Source: Siphonodentalium dalli (Eukaryota; Mollusca; Scaphopoda; Gadilida; Siphonodentaliidae). Taken from it: a stretch of DNA of 64,000 bases. The stretch is from assembly GCA_032622095.1 (NCBI GenBank), contig CP136062.1, positions 161,876,875-161,940,874 on the forward strand, in the 5' to 3' direction. Below are positions 10,647 through 23,700 of this stretch, in pieces. A model generated the notes under the pieces. That model did not search any database. It saw only the letters and a program-made list of their open reading frames with translations, and was not told the origin of the DNA. Each line of letters opens with the position of its first letter. The stretch's first letter is position 1. The translations under genes were made by a program, and so were the position numbers.

Positions 10647-11034
10647 ATATGAATGTCACACTCTGTATTGCTCTTTTGTATTGTGTTGACTATGCTCACC
10701 TGTCTACTTGTTATGCATCTATTAGCCATTAAAAAATTATCTATCTATATATCTGATATGGAAACAAGCTGGCATAGCATGATAGGAAACGCCAGTCTCG
10801 GCTCATTCCATTTCTAATAGTGTCAAGATTTTCTATCATCTTCATCTCAATGATCTTCCTTTTCCAGATGTTGTGCAGACCCTGACATACATGTAGGACT
10901 AAGTCTGTAATGACTAATGCGCCAGTCTGCAGCTGCAGCAGAATCTTTAATTGCGACCCTGCCCCCAGTATCTTTAATTGGAACACTGCCGCCACAAGAT
11001 CAACAGATAATTTCATCTGTCAGACATACATGTA

Positions 11035-11223
11035 CCCACAATTCAGAAACCTGGAGTTTTCTACAAACTACCAAAAATACATAAACACAATAACCCAGGA
11101 AGACCTATCATTTCTGGAATTGGAACTCTTGATATTTTGAATCAAAATAATATTAAAATAAAAACAAATTCCCATACCCCTGACTCCCCTGTATACAAAT
11201 GGTACATTGTCACTGATTGGTAA
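11035..11223 (+). pseudogene. Penelope-like reverse transcriptase fragment
   Basis: An open frame reads 'GVFYKLPKIHKHNNPGRPII' then 'SGIGTL' and stops at TAA near 11221. The 'LPKIHK..NPGRPIISG.G' signature is the diagnostic N-terminal RT block of Penelope-like elements. Downstream RT motifs are absent, so it is a truncated relic. Confidence 0.75.
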
Positions 11224-11573
11224 TCCATGCTATTTTATAAAACGGAATGTTGGGTGTGTTTTACTTTATTTATTGTAAGCTGTATAGCTATTCGATTTCC
11301 TCAAGAGTAAAAAAAAAACAGTTGACTTGTGAACCAAACGATCACTACTCAATGAGATTTTAAGGGAATAGTTCAAATATTCGGTAATAGGGTATACCTC
11401 GGTGAGATTTTAGGATTACAGTGGTATTTTTATGCCTAAATACCACCCAGCATTAGCTCCAGGCATATAGGGGGCACCGCGATGACAAGACGAAGCAGCC
11501 TCGTTCCGCTCATTGCGGCAGGCCTTTCAATTCACCGCAAAACACTGGAAGTTTGGAACCCATGCATGCTTTC

Positions 11574-14043
11574 ATTATACCAGGGTTTCCACCAGGCTGG
11601 CTGGGGGTCCGTCCCACGGACCCATTCCCCTCGCAGATGATCTGTTTGATTCATGCTTGTACCAAAAGTCAGTAGCAATTTGTCGTAAAAAAATCCGGCT
11701 GCAACGGGAGTTCGTGGGTTAAACAGAATACTGGTGAAAAAGCAGGTCAAATAGCGACATTAGATACAGCGTAATACATGTCGCGGTAACATCAAAGAAT
11801 ACCGGACTGTAGAGTAAGGATATTTTTGTGCACTGGATTCCATGGATGAAACTACTCATGCTCGAAGACCCCGTGCTATCGTACGATTACATAATTGGAT
11901 CAAAGAACACCCAATTGCCGAGTCGGGACATTTTAATGCACGGGATTTTCATGGATGAAACTACTAAATGTTAATCATTTATCTTATTGCTGTATTATCA
12001 TTTGTTTTGAGTTCGATGTAAGTGAAGTTCCTGAAAAATACATGTGATTATCTACGTGTGTTGATTATTATGAATTTATGCGTATATTGCCATGCATACT
12101 CAACAAAATCCCAAAGTGATTTATTTCACAATAATACGGAACCTGTCCCAAATCAGTCTTTATAGCGGGAATTCATAGTGACAACACCATTCATTTGAGC
12201 CATATTACATGCACGGAGGATAAACACATACCCCCCCCTCCCAATATGGAGATAAAGTCAAAGTACGGTTAATAATAGTTTCCTTGTCCCGCCTGGGTCC
12301 CCAAGCACAATCAACGACGCACATGTTCACATTTCCCGCCAAAACTCAATTCTATTTTATAAAACGTTGGCTAAAACTGTTCTATAGCTGCGGTCGTCAG
12401 TTGTTGGCCTATAAAGACTATTGAACAAGCTACGCGTTCCGCGTGAAAGATTTCGCTACCATTCGTATTTCGCGGCTATAAATAGCTCCTGTAGATAAAC
12501 CCTGCAGTATGACGTCACAGCGCACAAATAGTTTACGATTGACAGAATATATAATCCTGTCAGTTTTATTTCCACGGACGCTACTTGAAATTCTAAGAAA
12601 TACTTTATTCAATTCTCCTTGCTAGGTATTATTGGTCAATGTGTGGATGCTTTTTAGTGTTTATAATCATTATAGCTGTTGGAATTGTAAGTTATAAATG
12701 TGTAAACACTGTAACTCGTAGCTCGTTCATTTATATAGTCTTCAATCAGACGGCAGTCTTGTACGTAATTACATAATTAATTATTTGGATACCATCAACA
12801 AAATTAATGCACCCACGGAAATGATCGACTTGCATAATATACGTAGCTTTGGATTGCTTTGTGGGACACTCAGGTGCAAGGAAATGGCTACTTTGCAGTG
12901 TAAAATAACAAAATTTTCGCCCAACGGGACGAACCATGATCGTCCCGTCACGTTATGTGTTTCCCCAATATAGACTCTAGTGTTCAAACGATTAGTCGAC
13001 AAATAATCGTCGACGCTAGTTTTTCGGGTAATCGACTCTAACTTCCACAGTCGACTAGTCGGAATACAGTATATAATCTCATCAGCTGGCCTTGACAATG
13101 CATGGTTTCACTAAATGTGGGTCAGAAAAGCAGCAAAGATAGCTAGTCTATGTTCAAGAAGCTTTCCAAAGTCCAAACATATGTAATAATGTCGAGCTTG
13201 ACAAAGAACTACGCCGAAATTTGCCAATGCGATAATTCAAGTTAACCACTACTCATTATCAATACAAGAGCAGTAACTCTATATTTGACTTCTAAAAAGC
13301 ACGTGGTCCATAAACAGTAAGTATTACCGTTGGTCGCGGCGTACTTTACCGAGGTCTCACGCATGCTCCAGGTTAATGCCACGTGGTAGTGCGCATTTCT
13401 AACCAACACAGGTGAAGAGGGAGGGGCTTCCATAAAAGTGTTCGTCCATACTAACTGAGTTTAACTCTCCGCTTGCTACGTACGCCTTACGGAAGTTATG
13501 TCAACTTACAAAGTAGGCCTATGTACGCATCATCGACTCATCGTATATATAATCATTATAATATGTGTCACACAATGTGTGTGTTTTCTTTTGTTTTTTA
13601 TTATTTTGAGCCGACTCTGAGACTGAGTATCGTTTATTGTCTATACCCTGGCAGGGAAGTATTTATTTGATTTCATGATTAAACAGAAAATCCCTCAATT
13701 ATTTCCTCAATTAATTATTCTCATTATCATCGTAGATTCATGGTTGGGAACTTATTTGCGATCGGTGGGTTTCTAGAGCACCGGTTCATTTGCAACAAAA
13801 CCACGTGACGTGTCACGTGATTCAATTCTCCGATCACAGTAGAGTGTAAATATTGTGATGATGGCATGGAATTTGTATTTTTCTTTCACATGTGTTTCAT
13901 TAGTACAAGGTTGGTGATGTATTTGACCGACTAGTCGACGTCGACTTGACTTTTGGGGTTCGACTAGTCGACTCCAGAATCCCAGAGTCGTTTGAACACT
14001 AATAGACTCATTAATTTCCCCCCGGCGGAAACCCTGATTATAC
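11574..14043. mobile_element. TIR element with CAGGGTTTCC ends and 7-bp target duplication
   Basis: The element spans 11581-14036. Left end CAGGGTTTCCACCAGG and right end (reading back CAGGGTTTCCGCCGGG) are inverted. ATTATAC flanks both sides (11574-11580, 14037-14043). A 7- or degraded 8-bp duplication with such ends is hAT-like. Its right end is split by the 12978-14001 insertion, leaving only about 27 bp beyond the second target copy. No intact transposase is seen. Confidence 0.7.
12970..14009. mobile_element. Nested hAT-type MITE with perfect 8-bp target duplication
   Basis: ATAGACTC occurs at 12970-12977 and 14002-14009. The element (12978-14001, 1024 bp) has TAGTGTTCAAACGA ends in inverse orientation. 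Both subtermini are rich in GTCGACTAGTCGA words that can fold. Removing it restores the right end of the host 11581-14036 element. No coding frame is convincing. Confidence 0.85.
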
Positions 14044-14301
14044 GTCTGTCCGCGAGTTTTGAACTTTTATCCCAGACCCCAATATGATTTCAACCAAATT
14101 TGGTGTGGCGACTCATGGTGTCCTGGCAGATGTTATAAATGCATTAGTTTAAAAAAAAATTATTTAAAAAAAACAGCTAGAAAATGGCTATGACCACGAC
14201 AATTTATTGTTTTTCAAAGCAGTATAGATGTTGCCCATTTTGAGTGGAATGATTGCCGCGATATCAGAGCAGAATGAGGCTGCTTCGTCTTGGGCATACT
14301 G

Positions 14302-15640
14302 TACGTTCATCGTTTAGAAGAAAGTGAAGTTAACACTATCTATATCAAATTATATAGACTGTAGATGTCTTGACTTTTGACCTGTGTATATTATATAGTG
14401 ATTAGAGTCACTTAATTTCTATATTTTACTCAAACATTGTCCGAGAATCACCAGTGTTACCCATACTGACATCCGTGAAAGGGCGATGGACTGATTGGAC
14501 GTAATTGCGTAACTCTAAATTACATCATACACTGCGCCCTCGAGACCTCCAGATGGAAAAGATGGTGCAATGTCAATGTGGCAATTGCCCCATCAGTTGA
14601 GCTCCATAAATAAACAATTTACATGTAGTTGTTTGTCCTTGTAAGGGGAAAGAATAGTTTGATTCAAAAATATATGAAATTGGATAGGCGATTCGATATC
14701 GATCCAGAATCTGATCGCCAATCTCGATACGGAATCGAAACTTTGCAGGGCCATACCTCGAATAAAATTGATAGATTAATCGATTCTCTTCCAAGTTCCA
14801 TGACTTCTACAGAGCCCCGTTGTTATTGTGTATAATATGCATAATTTAATTTATCAATAAAAATCATTTCAGTTCAGTTAGTTCAGTTAACTGACGTTTT
14901 GACGTCATATCCGGAAGGTGCGGGGGGGGGGGGGATGATTTCTCCGCAACGACTGGCACTGACATTTTGCATTGACATATCTGCTTTCCGGTTAATATAA
15001 GCTTGGTCCGGAATCCACCCGTCTTCACCTTCATTCAACTGACCTGTAGCCTTGTGTATCTATACTATAGTATAGGTTATACACCCCCCCCCCCCCCGCC
15101 ATCAAACTTCAAAGCATCATCATTATTATGACATCAAAATTTCAAATCGTCACGGCAGAAATAAATCAATCCGGTGTTATTTTTCTTAGCGGGATGGTCG
15201 GGTATAGATACAAATGTCACAACAGACGTACACACAGCGAAATGTATACAAAATAAACGAAAACATCGACAAAATGTTTTTTTTTTTATGAACACAAACC
15301 TGCAAACCAGCCGCCGTTTGTGGTGTGCTCGATTGTGTTTTCCGGACTACACTGCGCTCAGAGCAGTGTAAAACGCAGAACGAAATTGAATAACGGAATG
15401 ATAATGATCACAGCGGTCGTTCTAAAAGAAGTCTGGCGAATTCCGGCGAAGATAAAATAAAAATATGACAAAATGAGAGGATGTTATGCCATTTAATCAC
15501 ATATACTATGTTGTGTATCACATTGATCAATAAAACATTTGAAAATTTCAGTTAAATTAGGTTTTATATAATATTTATATGACGGGCGAGCGCCGGGCTT
15601 GTTCATAGCGCGGATTGCTGAATGACGACTAATAACTAAA
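14302..15640. other. Intergenic DNA without recognised genes
   Basis: It contains a G run (14924-14934) and a C run (about 15085-15098). A short duplicated 'GTTCAGTTA' word lies at 14870-14888. No coding frame stands out. Confidence 0.4.
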
Positions 15641-15921
15641 GCCCCTGTCACACTCCCCTGCGATCAGGCCGGCGCTTGCATAGCGCTGAAAAGGTACCAA
15701 AATATGAGTAACACGCAGGAGGAGCGCGGAAAACTGTCCAAAATTTTAAAACAAGGTTTTTATTGCGCTCTTATTACGACCCATTGCGTTTTTACTTTGT
15801 CAAGTCTCACTGTGCTTCATCTACGCTATAAACGTCCTCAGTGCGTCCAAGTCGCGCTGTCACTGTGTTGCTAGTACGTTCTCAATAAGTTTGCAAAACG
15901 TTCTCTGCGTGGGCGCGGAGA

Positions 15922-15965
15922 GTATAAATAGCGCATCATGCGTGCTCCAGTCATAGTCAGTTTTA
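15922..15965 (+). promoter_or_regulatory. TATA-box-like core promoter candidate
   Basis: GAGTATAAATAGCGC is followed about 25-30 bases on by AGTCATAGTCAGTT, which fits a TATA plus initiator spacing. No ORF follows, so it may be a relic transposon promoter or chance. Confidence 0.2.
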
Positions 15966-16174
15966 TTTTATTTGGCGCCCACCTATAGCTAGGTCTCGGC
16001 TTACACTTGTGTATCCAAATTGACACCTGTCAATATATTTGGCCCGGTTTCATGCGATTCCGTTAATGATCACCATCAAATTTTCAACACAACCAATATT
16101 AACTTGACAGGTATTTGGCCTAACGTTTACTCGATCATATATATAACTAGCAGGTGACCCGACTTCGTCCGGGC

Positions 16175-16510
16175 TTTGACCTTGAATTAACCATTTTGAA
16201 GGTCAAGGTTAGGTCGTGGTTACGATTTGACCCGTCCAAAACACCCCCGGACAAAAGTAGCCCTAGGTATAAAATGTCGTCGAAATCCGTCCGTTTTACC
16301 CGATTTGACCTTGAATTGACCATTTTGAAGGTCAAGGTCTGGACGGGATCACGATTTGACCCGTCGAAAACAGTCCCCGGGAAAAAAAGTACCCCTATGT
16401 TTAAAATTTCGTCGAAATCCGTGCGTTTTACCCGATTTGACCTTGAATTGACCATTTTGAAGGTCAAGGTCAGGTCGCGGTAACGATTTGACGGTTTTGA
16501 CCCGTCCAAA
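16175..16510 (+). repeat. About 130-bp tandem repeat, 2.6 units
   Basis: Units start at 16175, 16304 and 16436 with 'TTTGACCTTGAATTGACC' followed by 'ATTTTGAAGGTCAAGGT', which is itself a small inverted repeat (TTGACCTT / AAGGTCAA). The long frames on both strands here come from the repeat and are not genes. Confidence 0.85.
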
Positions 16511-16589
16511 ACAAAGCAGCACCCTTATGATGTCATACAGATAAAGCCTCTCGGCGATGAGTCAAGAGGTACGATTTAGTGCAAATACA

Positions 16590-16700
16590 TTATTTACGCG
16601 ATGCGTCGAAAACGGAAACATAAGACGATCGATGGAATCAACTAATAAGTATTGTTCCCGGGCAATAACAAATATCTTATGACTTGCAATAAATCTCTCC
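16590..16700 (-). repeat. Interspersed repeat K, copy 1
   Basis: Read on the minus strand, 'CCCGGGAACAATACTTATTA' through 'CGACGCATCG' matches 19930-20015 (+). It is a short shared block of unknown nature. Confidence 0.5.
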
Positions 16701-17452
16701 TCATAGACCACACCCTGGGGCATAACTGGGAAGTGAAGACATAATTTTAGAAGGCCTCGCAGGGGATGAATTGACGCCGAAGTGATTTCGAGTGACAAAA
16801 ATGACTATGTCGGAAATAATAAGATATCTTGATTCTTGAACCCGGTGGTCGTATAATTCGATTTTTCATGGGAAAATGGACAGACTCCACGCTTTAATTG
16901 TATTAGGCAATTATCGAAGAGACATAAACGCATTTATTAACAATTTTGCCAGTCTTGGGAAGATTCGTAGAAGCGAGTTCTATATGCAATGGAAATGCAT
17001 GCATATTTCCTATGTAACGGTTTAACAGTGTCCAAACGCTCTTTATCAACGACACTGCGGATACGAACGCTCTTTAACTATCACGCGATTAACCCATGAA
17101 CTACCTATTGCTGTGGCGGGGGATTGGAGAATGAGTGCTCTGACGTTCTCAGAAGCGGTGCGATGACATTCCATATGGGATTTTACCCTTAGATAGGAAG
17201 TTTGAGCTCAATCTGTCAGACAGTTTTCCCGGCCATAGCTAACAGACAGACAGACAAACAGAAGTCCCAAAATATATATTAGATGGTAAACAGAAAATTT
17301 TGACTGGCACACTAACAGCTACACTTCTCTACAGTATACATGTATATCCCCATACATTCAGCGCATACTTCCGTGACAAGAGCTAGCATATATTTAACCA
17401 ACTGTGCATTACGTTCTCGCTCCATTAAAAAAGAAGTCCGTGTGACAGGCTA

Positions 17453-19659
17453 ATTACCTTACGCCATGTTAAAAATAGCTTTACCAGGCTTCAGTTAAAT
17501 AAAGATATCAGCCCAGTCTGTCGGCGGTATATCAAAGGTTGTATCGCCGCGGTCTGCCGTGTGGCATGTTGGTCAGTTACGTAATCATGTGACACATCGA
17601 AACATAAGCTGATACAGTTATCGCATTTTTTTTATTTCATTAAACTTCAGCTTTTGACAAGAACGAAATGTACCAAGTGTATAATTGGAATCCGCGGTTG
17701 TGGTTTCAGACTTCAATGGCTCGAATCCGTTGATAAATACGGAAATTACCCATGTACCTGTATAAATAAAAATATAATCTACACCCGAAATTAGAAAGAA
17801 CTGAATTAATTCAATTAGCGATAAAAACATGTTCATGCGCACGATCATTTGCGCATTGTTTATAGAAAATGCATGGTTTTGGGTTCCGTTTGCATTGAAT
17901 GAACTAAAGTGTTAAATTGTCGTTTTGGAAACTAATTAAATTACTTTGCTGATTGTCTAAAAAATATAATTCGTTTGTTAACTCTGTTTTGCTGCGTCAT
18001 AATTGTTTTTATCGTTTTATTGGCTTCATTTTGTTGCTGATGTGGGGTATGATATAAAACTATACATTGACTTAAAATCGATGTCGCGAAATGATTGATT
18101 TTCGGACTCCTTTATGAATTGAACAAGGGCGCCGATTGTTTTAGTTTCGTTTATACTGGTATTTCCTAAATACACGTATGTGTCGTATGATATGATTATT
18201 ACCACGGCACGGTTACTATTGACATTATAGCTAGAAATTACTTACTGAGGTCCAGAATTCTAGATACCCGAGTTGCCAGCATGATTGTGTATATATGAGA
18301 AGTGCGTATATAATTTTAGCGTCAGTACTTAAAAATGATCTATTTTCGGGCTCGCTATTCCAATAAATAAATTGAACAAGGGTGCCGAATGTTTGAATAA
18401 ATGAATACCAAGTCACATTGTATGTGGAACAAGCAAAACATGTATACACGATACATAACAGACGTGAGAAAGAGTCGGTGCATGTGCGTACACATATATA
18501 CAAGATAAATTAAGGTGTATACATTCAAATATAGATTTGGCAGTAATTGGCACCAAACAAAAATGCTAGTTATACTATACTGTATAACCGCGATGGTTCA
18601 TTTTCGTTTAGATTGATATTTCCAAAATATATCACATGATATGAGTATTACCACGTGGTTAGTATTGAAATTATAACTTGAGGTTACTGATGCCAGAACT
18701 TGAAATTTATCGATCTTCCGGCTCGATTTTCGGGGACAAAAATCATTAAACACGAGTATCACGATACACCCAATAATATTCGCTTTTGAATTTTTCCCGG
18801 TATTGATATATGTCGATAAATAGTTGAACTACATTTCTAAGGGCATTATGTCACATGAAGACGAATTAAAGTAATAAAATATACAACCATGAACACGCTG
18901 TTTGTGTTCCAAGCAAACAACACCCAGGTGCACGGCAATCCACGGGATTCCGTGTTAATCTGTTCCTGATATGGTTTCAATAAAGAGCGTTCAATTTATT
19001 TAAATTAGGTGCGAAAATTGAAACAGTTGGACAATGGCTGTGACCATGCAAGACAAGTATTGTTCAAGTATATATCAATATTCGCGTATTTGTGAACCTA
19101 TATCTTATAAATCCTTCCAATTTACTTAGAAAAAACGGAAGCTTGAACGAGCCATTTCCGTTTAAATATATACATATTTTACTGGGACTAGAAAAACCTA
19201 ACTATACTACATGTACTACTTTCAAGTTCGTAATATACCGATTAGGCTTTTTCTCAACCATCTACTTAATAATACGAAGCTAAGCTGAGAATTAAAAAAG
19301 GACCGCTGCTTTTATGTGTTGTATGTTAACGGAGAGGGGCCGGCATTGGGTATATATAGTGACCGATCTGGGGACAAGATTTCTGATGGAACATGTTTCC
19401 CCAGAGATGCGTTGGGTATATGTTCATATAAATTAATGGTGGGTGAGATACAATCGTTGAACTCAATTAAATGTGTTTTTCAGTAATGCTATTTATGTCA
19501 TTTACGAAAATAAAAACAAAATGGATGCCATTATTGAGATCTATGCAGCGCTAATATACAGAGAACGACTAATATGTCGAAAGCAACACATCCGCGTAAT
19601 TATATGGCCTTCGTTGGTTGTCAGTTATCTATTAACTAGTATATTCCAAGTACACTGTC
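17453..19659. other. Intergenic DNA with diverged internal duplications
   Basis: Blocks near 18085-18245, 18335-18400 and 18585-18700 share words such as 'TTGAACAAGGGYGCCGA', 'TTTCGTTTA.A.TG.TATTTCC' and 'GATATGA.TATTACCACG'. They look like old duplications of one sequence. No coding exon is recognised. Confidence 0.4.
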
Positions 19660-19777
19660 GACAGTACACTACCGATACACACGCCAGATTACTCAACACA
19701 GTCTGGTGTACTGGTATAACTATACTAGTACACTAGACTGCTGATTAATCTCGTCGGTGTATCGGTAGTGTACTGTC
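19660..19777. mobile_element. Short MITE with 21-bp inverted repeats
   Basis: GACAGTACACTACCGATACA(C) at 19660 is the exact inverse of the sequence ending at 19777. The inner 75 bases are not palindromic. It is 118 bp in total and no target duplication is clear. Confidence 0.65.
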
Positions 19778-19929
19778 AATGACATCGGCACCTGCATACA
19801 GTCGAATTAGTGACTTGCGTCATTGTAATATGCCCTACGACAGAACTATATGTATGTCATTTACATATTTTGAAAACATTATTCTAGTCGATTGGTGGCA
19901 AGATGGCGGGGAATTATACAGTATGTTAA

Positions 19930-20015
19930 TTAGTCAGGGAATTATTTTCCGGGAACAGTACCTTTTTGTCGATTACATCGATCATCTTGTGTCAATTTTA
20001 AATATTTCGATGCGT
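19930..20015 (+). repeat. Interspersed repeat K, copy 2
   Basis: 'GGGAACAGTACCTTTTTGTC' through 'GATGCGTCG' matches the inverse of 16590-16700. Confidence 0.5.
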
Positions 20016-20044
20016 CGTTATACTTATAATTAATTACCTACGCT

Positions 20045-20790
20045 TTCCTATAGTATTCAATAGATTCAAGAAAGCGAATTTCATATTCATAAAAGTATTG
20101 TTAATAAAAGTCATGCTCCGTATATTTTTGACATGTTGAAATTTTTGAGAAAATAAGTGTTGCATACGAACTCTGTGCATTTTTTGTGTCATCACCCAGC
20201 CTTCCCGCCCCAACATACACATTTTGTAGTTGTTATTGTCGGCGCTGTCAATGTTTATCTATTTGAGTAAAACATTTGGTTGTACATTTTTGCCCAGATA
20301 ATCCCAACCGATACATCCAACTAAATCCCTTAGTTATTCGAAACTTTCGAGAACTAGCCCCCTCCCCCAATCATGGATTATAGTCCAAAATGTGGTAATT
20401 CAAGCCTGTACAGGCTAAAATTGTGACAGTTAGGAACTTGTTCATCCTTTGGCCTGAGAAACATATACTGTTCTGTGCATTCTGGGTTGAAATGGGGGGG
20501 GGGGGTGACTTTTTTCTTTCAACGCTGTACCTGCACCTGTACGCGACGTTGGCATGCGCCTGGCGTATAATTAATTAAATACATTATAATTCCTATATAT
20601 TATTTTGTCTATAGATCCAAGAATGCCAATTATATATTAATAAAAGTACCGAAACGCTTGCGTAGATTGCATGATTCCATGTATTATACTGTCACACTCT
20701 GACTTTTTCCGTATATTTTTTACATGTTGAAATTTTGATCAAAATAAAATATTGTACCAACACTTTGAACATTTGCCATCATGCCCTCAC
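20045..20790 (+). repeat. Diverged direct duplication
   Basis: 20045-20215 and 20590-20790 share 'TATAG.TCAAGAA', 'AATAAAAGTA' and 'CCGTATATTTTTNACATGTT' blocks in the same order. Between them is an unrecognised sequence with a G run at about 20495-20506. Confidence 0.45.
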
Positions 20791-23700
20791 GCAACCGGTA
20801 TCCATACTGACATTTGTGTGGACGTTGGGTCAAGTCCTATATGCCGCATAAAGGGATCCAAGGGACCCGCAGTGCGTATATATGTATAGAAACAAAATTA
20901 AGTCTGTAAAACAACACATCATGCACAAATAATATCGAACATGGAAAATAGATAAATACGCTGTTCTTATATATCAATTATTCATAGTTGCCCAATAAAC
21001 AACATTTCGCTTTTTAAACAAATTATTTTTGATGCACACAATGCTTATTGTTTTGTCAAAAAAATATGTTATTTTCGCTATTTTCCTCGCTATATGAAGA
21101 GACAATCAAACGAATATATATTAACGATCAATGAATATATAAGGTCAGTATAACTCTTGTTCGATTTATCGAAAGACAATAATAATAAATTGTAACAACC
21201 AGTTCGTGTACAATCAAAATCAAAAAAGCGATATGGCAGTTTAATACCATGCATAAATGCTCGATTTAATTACACGTCGGTCCGATTTCTGGTGCTAACA
21301 AAACTAGATAGGTCGACACATGCGTCAAATAGTTTTATTTACCGACATCAATGTACAACCGAAGGCATTATTCAAGTTCTAATCATAGACTGAAATCGGT
21401 TCCCGTTTGTTTTTCCAACAGGAAACAATAAAGGTCGCTTATTACTAGTTTACTCCTGTTACGATATGAATAAAGAGCGTTTATTAAGAAAAGGATGATA
21501 CTGTATGGGTACTGTATGTATACGACTGTATGGGCATATTAAGTTTATTGATGTGCCAGTATCGGAGTTTTGTGTAACCGCTATGCATATATTGTCATAT
21601 ACATATATTATCACTCTAAACTCCATACTCACTATCAAATTACGAATACATAATATTAGTTACTCCGTTCTGTCAAATTAGAATACATAATTTTAGTTAG
21701 GTTCGAATGAGCCATTTTCGTTTATTCTTTAATATATCAGAACACGTTTTATTAAGTCTACGTAAGCAACGAGACTCAGAAATATTAAATAAAGACAAAC
21801 ATAACATAAGTAATTATAGTCCGATTTTAAAAATTGAAACGCCAATATGCATGCTATTAACACCAGAATGACATGTCCGAACGCGCTACGTAAATTCAAG
21901 AAAAACATTTTAACGAAGTATAAAACGAGTAGCCTGGTATGTTGTTCTTCACTGGCCGGGGACCAGCCAAAGACGCCTGGGAGATCAAAGAACGGTGCCG
22001 ACGGATTTTTGTTTGGGCTGACTTCAGTCTCCAATACAAGGGAAGAGAAATATGTTGCAAAATGCAACATTGTGCTAGTTTATTAACACGAAAACGTTCA
22101 CAAATGTTATACTTGGTAACATATAGCCTAAATTGTGAGTTCACACCACAATGGTACGTGGAATAAACGAGATTTACCAACATTACAGGAACTATTTTTC
22201 ATAACAAATCACAGCCACCGCGGAATCTGGAAAATTCTGTTACTATATTTAGGACCCCATATCTGGGGTCGGTCTTTGATGTAGAGTTTCCCTAATGTGC
22301 CACGCTTTATCCAGTAGGTTTAGAATTAACCAGTTGCCAAATAGATTTACCATACTCACTTTGGGATCGGTCATTATGTTTGTTATATTCATTGGGAAAT
22401 GTACGTCTTCCAACTGTTGTGGAAATGCCATTGTATTCAGGCTCTTGTTCTACGTAATTTCACAAGAGTTATAGATTGGTACATGTGAAACTACGATTAT
22501 AGGCTTCTCCTCTAATCGTATTGCACAGGGCAATTATATTGTTCTGCTGTTCATAGGCTGTTGAATAAATGTTAGTTCGGGGTCATATGGTCAACGATAC
22601 CCGGTACACGCTGATATCTAAACTCACGTCATCTGAACTTGTGTGAGTGATGGCAGCCCAATAGGCAATACACACACCCGCTTAATTCCTTCAAAACTGT
22701 TCATTTCACATTAAAATTATGACCAGGAACCAAATATTGAGTTTTTGCGGAAATTTCTTACCACGTTCTGTAAGATCAATTTTGTTTGGGATACGGGAGT
22801 GGCTGAGACCACAAGAACAACAGGTTGTACTGAGCAAATGATCATACAATATGAATGATAAGAAAACAGGGCATAATTTTAACAAGTTAAAAACAATAGC
22901 AATGGACATAGGAGATATTGCGTGAAAACGAATCATATTTTCCACATTCCGGTCGCCATTTTGGCAGCCATCTGTCTAATAGAGTGCCAATTTCCCCTAC
23001 AATCAGTAGTATAATGTATTAGCATTCAAATAATGTGTGAATTTGTGTACATCTGATGATATATATTTTCCAACCCAACAGATTAAACTGACTTAGTTCA
23101 TAATCTATACTACGGCAGCCATGATGGACGCCATCTTGGATTATAGGAAATGCTCAAGGGTGAGAACTCCACACCCACCTAAAAATTGATGTACACACGA
23201 CCCACAATCACAATCCATAGAATAATTTTTTTTAAAGAGATTGTTTACTTCACCCCTATTGCTCCCGGTAGAGCCCGAAGCCGCCATCGCACGCCGCCGC
23301 CAGCCATATTGGCCACAATCCGCCGCCAGCCATATTATCTCTAACGCCAGCCGCATGAAAAAATCTCCGTAAAATGGCTGAGCCGTGTGCATGGACTTAT
23401 ATGTTAAGGACAACTGTACTGCGAATCGCAAATAACTAAACCGCATTGCCTAAATTATAAATATTGGCATACTCGTATGGGCACGGTATGGTTGTTACAC
23501 TATCAGAACACCAGGGGCCTCTCATTGTGGAATAGACTATTCCAATGCATGCTTTCATATAACGAAGTGGGAGCATCCATTCAGTATTGAAAGGGTTTAA
23601 AGTATAAATGTTTATTTCGACACGACTCAGCGTTAGACATCGCTGACAGTTGTCAATATATGCACATAACCTGTAGAAGAGAATAGAAAATAGTTTGAAA

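Larger units (their letters stand above)
11482..14300. mobile_element. Outer inverted-repeat pair around nested elements
   Basis: AAGACGAAGCAGCCTC followed by RTTCYGCTC lies at 11484 on the plus strand and in inverse at about 14266-14295. Both are followed inwards by a GCGGCA word. This suggests an older element into which 11581-14036 inserted. No target duplication is clear and the outer boundaries are approximate. Confidence 0.45.
16148..17287 (+). mobile_element. Retroposon-like element with CTAGCAGG 5' end (family L)
   Basis: It starts CTAGCAGGTGACCCGACTTC, runs through a 130-bp tandem repeat, and ends with a CAGACAGACAGAC run followed by an AAATATATATTAGAT tail. The element at 43867-41029 (minus) has the same layout: CTAGCAGGGTTACCCGGCGT start, ACAG microsatellite and ATAGATATAG tail. 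A polar start with a microsatellite tail suggests a retroposed non-coding family; class is not established. Confidence 0.55.
15645..17452. mobile_element. Possible TIR element bounded by CTGTCACAC
   Basis: GCCCCTGTCACAC at the left faces GTGTGACAGGC at the right (about 17442-17452). The interior includes the CTAGCAGG element and a TATA-bearing GC-rich stretch. Terminal repeats are only about 10 bp and I see no target duplication, so this is tentative. Confidence 0.25.

Noticed and set aside
15922-15965. Host gene promoter at the TATA-like box
   Set aside because: No ORF or exon follows within several kilobases on that strand, so only a low-confidence site is listed.
16147-16509. Long frames on both strands (109 and 120 residues)
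   Set aside because: They result from a 130-bp tandem repeat lacking stops; both strands are equally open and the translations repeat.
21729-22070. 113-residue minus-strand frame
   Set aside because: Plus- and minus-strand frames overlap it with similar openness, the hydrophobic half is A/T-driven, and no family motif or splice context is seen.
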